Assembly: GCF_001625215.2 (NCBI RefSeq)
Contig: NC_030381.2
Coordinates: 37,074,689 to 37,138,688, forward strand
Direction: 5' to 3'
DNA: 64,000 bases
Origin: Daucus carota subsp. sativus
Taxonomy: Eukaryota; Streptophyta; Magnoliopsida; Apiales; Apiaceae
How positions within the stretch are numbered: position 1 is the first letter of the stretch; each line of letters begins with the position of its first letter. The notes below the pieces were generated by a model. It worked only from the letters and a program-made list of their open reading frames with translations. It made no database searches and was not told the origin of the DNA. Positions 60,005 through 64,000 of this stretch are shown here, piece after piece. Made by a program: the position numbers and the translations under genes.

Positions 60005-63000
60005 AGTTAAATGGAGTCCACATTTTTGGAGTCCCCCATCCTTCAAAATCAGATAAAATAGAATCTAATAGTTTCAATATTTTTTTTGTTCTACAATATT
60101 TTTAAACAATCTGCAACTTGAAGATATGTTCTATAACCTAATCAACAAATATAACAATTACTTTTACAAAAAGCAGGATACTATTTTCAACAATATAAAT
60201 ATAACTAATGAGCAGAATAATAAATTTAATGATTACTAAAGTTCAAGGATGTAATGATTAATTGGATTTTCTAGTGTACGCCCATGACAACCACTTTCTA
60301 GTTAGGTGGTGGATTTCTATTGGCTCCAATTTCATTAATAATGATGGCCCCTCTGTGTGCACAAAATCTTCACCGATCAAAATTTTCCACCTAACTAAAA
60401 AGTAGTTACCACACACTAGAAAGACCTATGATTAATTGATACCGATGTTTAAGATTACTTATAAATGATCAATTATATATAAACTTCGGTAATCAAGGGT
60501 GATATTTATAATTAAATTAAAAAATTTATGACTGGTACACTAAAAACTCCAACTTAAATGCTGACTCCATAGAACCACTCTCTATGTCTCTCTCACTCTC
60601 CCTATATATAAGATCTTACTCCAATACAAACTTCCTTAAAATACAAATTACGAACGGGATAATCGAACTAATTACAGAGAAAATTAAGTGTGATCTTGTG
60701 TGAGAGGGTTAATTTTAATTGTGTGTGACTGTGTGGTATAAAAGAAAATTTATATGAAGTCAATAAATAAGGTGGACTTTCAGAGTCCTATCCTTCTAAA
60801 TTGGATAAAATATTATCTAATGATTTCAATTTTAATTATTTTTTGTTCTACAGTATTTTTAAACATTCGACAACATATCAATATGTTCTACAATGTAATC
60901 AACAAGTATAACGATTACTTATAAATGATAAATCATACATAAATTTTGGTAATCAAAGATATTAGTTATGATTAAATAAAAAAATCATGACTAGTACTCC
61001 AAAACTCCAGCTTATATGTGGACTCCATGGAACCAATATACATACATACATATACATACATATATAAACTCATTGGGTGAGACTCAAATGAGAATTAGTT
61101 CCCCAGAGAACTAGTAGGTTTCATACCTCACATTTACGTGTCTAATAAATATTTTTAATCTATATTTTTATTCAATTACATAAGCCGTTCTCATAATTAC
61201 CTTTTTGTTTGCATAACATATCAAAACTTGATTAATACTGTCATGAAATTCATAGAACATGAATCAACAATATTTTTTTTTTAATTCTACAATCTATGAA
61301 CAAAGATATTGCAGGCACATAGTTTATGCCCTGTGTGGTCGCGCACCCCGTGCTACCCAGCCCCGCCACTGTTAATGTGTGCATATTAATACAGGTCACC
61401 AACTACATTTGCTTCAAGTAAGATGAAATGGTTTGTTAGTGCAGCTGACTTGGAACATAAAGGGCCAGTAAACATATCCAAAACATACCAGAAAACCTTG
61501 CAGATTTACTATAGAAGACAAAGTAATACTTGTAGGAGATTTTTGAATATGAAACTAGAGACTAAAGCAGTACCTTGTCCATCAGTAGTCAGCATCCTCC
61601 GCATGATTGGAAGTAATGTTGGTTCAATCTGAACAAACAGCTGAGGAAGCCTGCTCACGGACTCAAGGATTGTGCTTATGGCCCGCAAGCATCCAACTGC
61701 TGCCAAAGCACCTGGATCATCAGCTTCATCATCAGCCTCAGCAGTGTGCATACACTTCCAAAATGCAGCAGCCTAGTAAAAAATAAAGTTAATATCTTCA
61801 GAGGACAAGTTATATCACTAAGCAGTAAAATAAAAGACAAGATATTTGAGTCACCAGATTCTGACACAGTCCAAGAGCATAGGGTGCCATCTCCTCCCCA
61901 AATTTGTCCACGATAGTCTCCAGCGTAAACACAAGATCCTCATTTTCAACCTCATTCATAAGTTTGAAAAATTCTGAAAGTTATTGTATGACAAAGTTAG
62001 AAGTATCCATTAGAAGTGCATTTAGTTGTTTTAAGTTTTATATACCGTCTAGTAACTGTGGAAGAATCGGTCGGATTTCATCCAAATCTGCAAAATCGAA
62101 TTGGAAGTATTAAACAACAAAATATTTTAGGGGAGACAAAGATGAGAGAAAAACATGTACTTTACCCTTGCAGGCTTCAACAAATGAACGTAAAGCAAAA
62201 ACAGAGTCAACACGAACTGGAAGCTCTGGGTCTCGCATCCCAGCCACAACACTTTGCAATGCTCTACGAAAAATGTTTGTGTCTGAGAATTTGATATGTG
62301 CATATTGTCCAGCAACCCAGGCTGCCTGATTTAGATCATATGACAAATTGACGATGATAAGAAACTGATGGTCAAGACCCTTGCACACGTCTATTACAAT
62401 TTTGGTGAGCATGATTTTTTTCAGATCCATGCAATCCAGTTCAAGCACGTGAGAACCAATATTAATGTCCTGCCGTCTAACTTTCATTAATTTTGTATTA
62501 TGACATCAACAAATTTTGCAGGGCAAAGTAACTCGCCCATAAAAACTACAGAATAAAAATTCTCTAATATTTAAAGCAATACGTTATAACTGAATTCTTG
62601 AATATCAAACTGTACACATCACACTATTTTCAATCAACTAACTACATATTTATATATCTGGCAATACATAATATGTAATACAAATCATGAACACCATAAT
62701 TTCAGAATTTTATACCCAGCTACCAGAGGTGTTGATATATTATAAAGATCAAAGGAAGACATACTTTCTTTCTTAAATGGAAGGGAAAACAAGACACAAA
62801 TGTAAGATATAGTTGCAAGCAAACTTCCAAAATACAACAGACAGATTGAAAACAATGTAAGAAACATGACAGATTACTCATTAATAGCCAAAAAAACAAA
62901 TGCAAGTAAAAACCTTGGCTCTAAGATGGCCCACAGGACTGTTGAATTCAGGGAAAACATGTTGCAATAACATGCGTTCAAGCTCAGACTTGTAAGGTTC

Positions 63001-63625
63001 TGTTTGCTTCAGTTTATCACACAGCGCTCCAATTGCAAGCAGAGCACCATCTTTCTGTCTGTAGGGCTTATTTTCTATTGCTGCCTCATCATATCTGTAT
63101 ACTAATATATGTTAACAGTGGTGAATTTTTATTAAATTCTATTTGCTACGTATGCAACCACAACTACCTTCTAAAAATTTCCACAATGTACAGTACAAAC
63201 TTCTGAAGGTTCTCTTTCCCGCGCTTTCTTACCAACTCACTTACGAAATCCATAGCAGCAGTTCTTGGGCTGTATAAATCCTCTATGATGTCTGCACAGC
63301 AAGAAAGAAGATGAAGTAAAACAATCCAGGATAAAAACAAGCAACTTATGCATTAATTCATACTATTATAGAGTAGGGTAATTTAAACCTAGAGAAACGG
63401 TCTAAATCCTACTACCATTGGAGTAAATAACAATTTATGTGTAATATCATCAGAAATATGAGAGATCCAAATAACTTACCGTAACCCTTCCTCACATATT
63501 CATGTGGGTCTTCATCCCAAAGTTTTTGGTCATCGTCATTAAAGCACATAAGTGGAAAGATTATCTCAAAAAGTAGAGAATCCATTCTTGGTTGAAGCAG
63601 ATTGTACATGTTGGTCTTGGAAACA
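55113..63625 (-). CDS. SAD2: importin-beta-like protein SAD2 (IPO7/8 type), C-terminal part
   Basis: Fifteen in-phase minus-strand exons: 63625-63480, 63291-63168, 63094-62914, 62325-62166, 62087-62046, 61973-61855, 61772-61574, 58735-58604, 57544-57441, 57352-57173, 56832-56693, 56583-56444, 56308-56151, 55523-55400, 55273-55113. They give 702 residues, roughly the last two thirds of a ~1040-residue HEAT-repeat importin; the N-terminus lies beyond the window. Landmarks are [72 protein letters not shown], an acidic stretch ([20 protein letters not shown]), [12 protein letters not shown] and the end [18 protein letters not shown]2/EMA1 imports proteins into the nucleus and affects ABA response, trichomes and microRNA loading in Arabidopsis. 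The intron between 61574 and 58735 is 2.8 kb. Confidence 0.93.
59041..59446. mobile_element. (TA)n-flanked MITE 1 in SAD2 intron
   Basis: The left end GAGGAAAGTTCTATGGAGAC and the right end reversed GAGTTAAGTTCAATGGAGAC start exactly where the (TA)n tracts end on both sides (59024-59040 and 59447-59497). The interior repeats 'gttctgcaa' and 'acattttg' words. Elements that sit inside TA microsatellites recall the rice Micron MITEs. Confidence 0.8.
59447..60000. repeat. two long (TA)n microsatellites
   Basis: Uninterrupted TA runs of ~51 bp (59447-59497) and 70 bp (59931-60000) flank MITE 2; a shorter run is at 59024-59040. They explain the repetitive YIYIYI translations of this part. Their lengths are probably polymorphic. 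Confidence 0.95.
59498..59930. mobile_element. (TA)n-flanked MITE 2 in SAD2 intron
   Basis: The left end GGGCATTGCTCATAAAAGAA continues to 'gaacaacacagaacactt'; the right end reversed starts GGGTTGCACTCCACACAGAA and also continues to 'gaacaacacagaacact', giving inverted repeats of about 50 bp. (TA)n tracts abut both ends (59447-59497 and 59931-60000). Non-coding. Confidence 0.8.
60001..60590. mobile_element. (TA)n-bordered MITE 3, with a nested element
   Basis: It starts at the (TA)n border with 'aagttaaatggagtccacat'; the right end reversed reads 'ggttctatggagtcagcat' with TTGGAGT following in both. The interior (agataaaatagaatctaatag, ttgttctacaatatttttaaac) is repeated as element 4 at ~60745-61040. 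A 163-bp insertion lies inside it at 60265-60427. Confidence 0.65.
60265..60427. mobile_element. 163-bp Mutator-like MITE with 11-bp target duplication
   Basis: The left end GATTTTCTAGTGTACG and the right end reversed AGGTCTTTCTAGTGTG lead into matching inner words (ttagttaggtgg). The direct repeat ATGATTAATTG is perfect at 60254-60264 and 60428-60438. It is inserted in MITE 3. Confidence 0.82.
60745..61045. mobile_element. second copy of MITE 3 type
   Basis: 'gataaaatattatctaatgatttcaat', 'ttgttctacagtatttttaaac' and the right end 'ccagcttatatgtggactccatggaacc' correspond in order to MITE 3. It is shorter, lacks the nested insertion and is bordered on the right by a 'acatacatacatatacatac' tract. 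Confidence 0.65.
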
Positions 63626-63819
63626 CTGGATCAGTATAACAAGCATATATAAGAACCATAAAAGGATAGGGGAAACAGGCCAAAAGTCAACAAGTAACAA
63701 ATATTACCAGAACAGATTTTTAACTTTCTGGAAAATCAGTCAATTTCATCAACCAACCACAAATTCATCAACCAACCACAATTTCAAACCAACCACAACA
63801 TTCTGATTAGAATATTACT

Positions 63820-63910
63820 GTCATCTATGCACTATATTATTTGCAGTACAAATTTATAAACTAGTCATCTATGCACTATATTATTTGCAGTACAAGTTTA
63901 TAAACTAGTA
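63820..63910. repeat. 42-bp tandem duplication in SAD2 intron
   Basis: 'gtcatctatgcactatattatttgcagtacaa-tttataaactagt' occurs twice head to tail, with one base difference. It lies upstream (minus-strand sense) of the 63625-63480 exon and duplicates an acceptor-like 'ttgcag' on the plus strand only. Confidence 0.85.
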
Positions 63911-64000
63911 CCCAGGAACTTTCATGAGCCCGTAAACCAAGTATTGCATAAACCAATCCCAAAGTAGGATATGGCGATATATATAATTGACAATTGGTTC

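Noticed and set aside
59874-60105. YIYIYIYI-type proteins on both strands
   Set aside because: They are translations of the 70-bp (TA)n tract.
63905-63990. Possible further SAD2 exon at the right edge (minus strand)
   Set aside because: The translation does not match the expected residues before [12 protein letters not shown], so it is treated as intron.

Overview
This window looks like nuclear DNA of a dicot plant, probably an asterid. It is AT-rich, its genes have short exons and GT-AG introns, and the intergenic space is packed with short inverted-repeat transposons (MITEs of the hAT, Mutator, Stowaway and (TA)n-anchored kinds). I cannot name the species. All exon models were read by eye from splice signals, phase and recalled family sequences; no alignment was run.

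Layout. 0.9-8.1 kb: an F-box pseudogene followed by an F-box gene with an acidic repeat tail, each carrying the same kind of 3' flank, so the locus is an ancient tandem duplication. 9.9-10.5 kb: a decayed 3' fragment of a CPSF100 (mRNA 3'-end processing) gene. 12.6-15.5 kb: nested MITEs. 17.3-24.9 kb: a ten-exon DegP/HtrA-like protein with trypsin-like and PDZ domains in which all three catalytic positions are replaced (Asn, Asn, Asp). 26.3-28.1 kb: a foldback Mutator-like element and a nested hAT element. 28.2-31.7 kb: a second Deg-like locus that keeps the His-Asp-Ser triad but is frameshifted by an apparent 4-bp duplication. 33-36 kb: MITEs and a possible 35-residue membrane peptide. 37 kb: an OVATE-like intronless gene. 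38.8-39.9 kb: a PDX1.2-like (vitamin B6 pseudoenzyme) gene with a heat-shock element and a frameshift.

40.6-43.9 kb, minus strand: a tropinone-reductase-like SDR lacking its catalytic Tyr, and a four-exon TMA7 gene. 44.1 kb: tRNA-His(GTG). 46.2-47.5 kb, minus strand: a broken third Deg-like copy sharing the same catalytic replacements. 49.2-52.0 kb: an F-box pseudogene split by a hAT element, then an intact F-box gene. 52.4-53.6 kb, minus strand: an ANTH-domain clathrin assembly protein. 55.1-63.6 kb, minus strand: the C-terminal 15 exons of an importin-beta-like SAD2 gene running off the right edge, with one 2.8-kb intron filled by (TA)n-flanked elements.

The conserved housekeeping genes (SAD2, TMA7, tRNA-His) sit next to rapidly turning-over families (F-box, Deg-like, SDR). 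The main theme is catalytic loss: a Deg pseudoprotease, a PDX1 pseudoenzyme and an SDR without its tyrosine lie within about 25 kb. No operon-like cooperation is implied.
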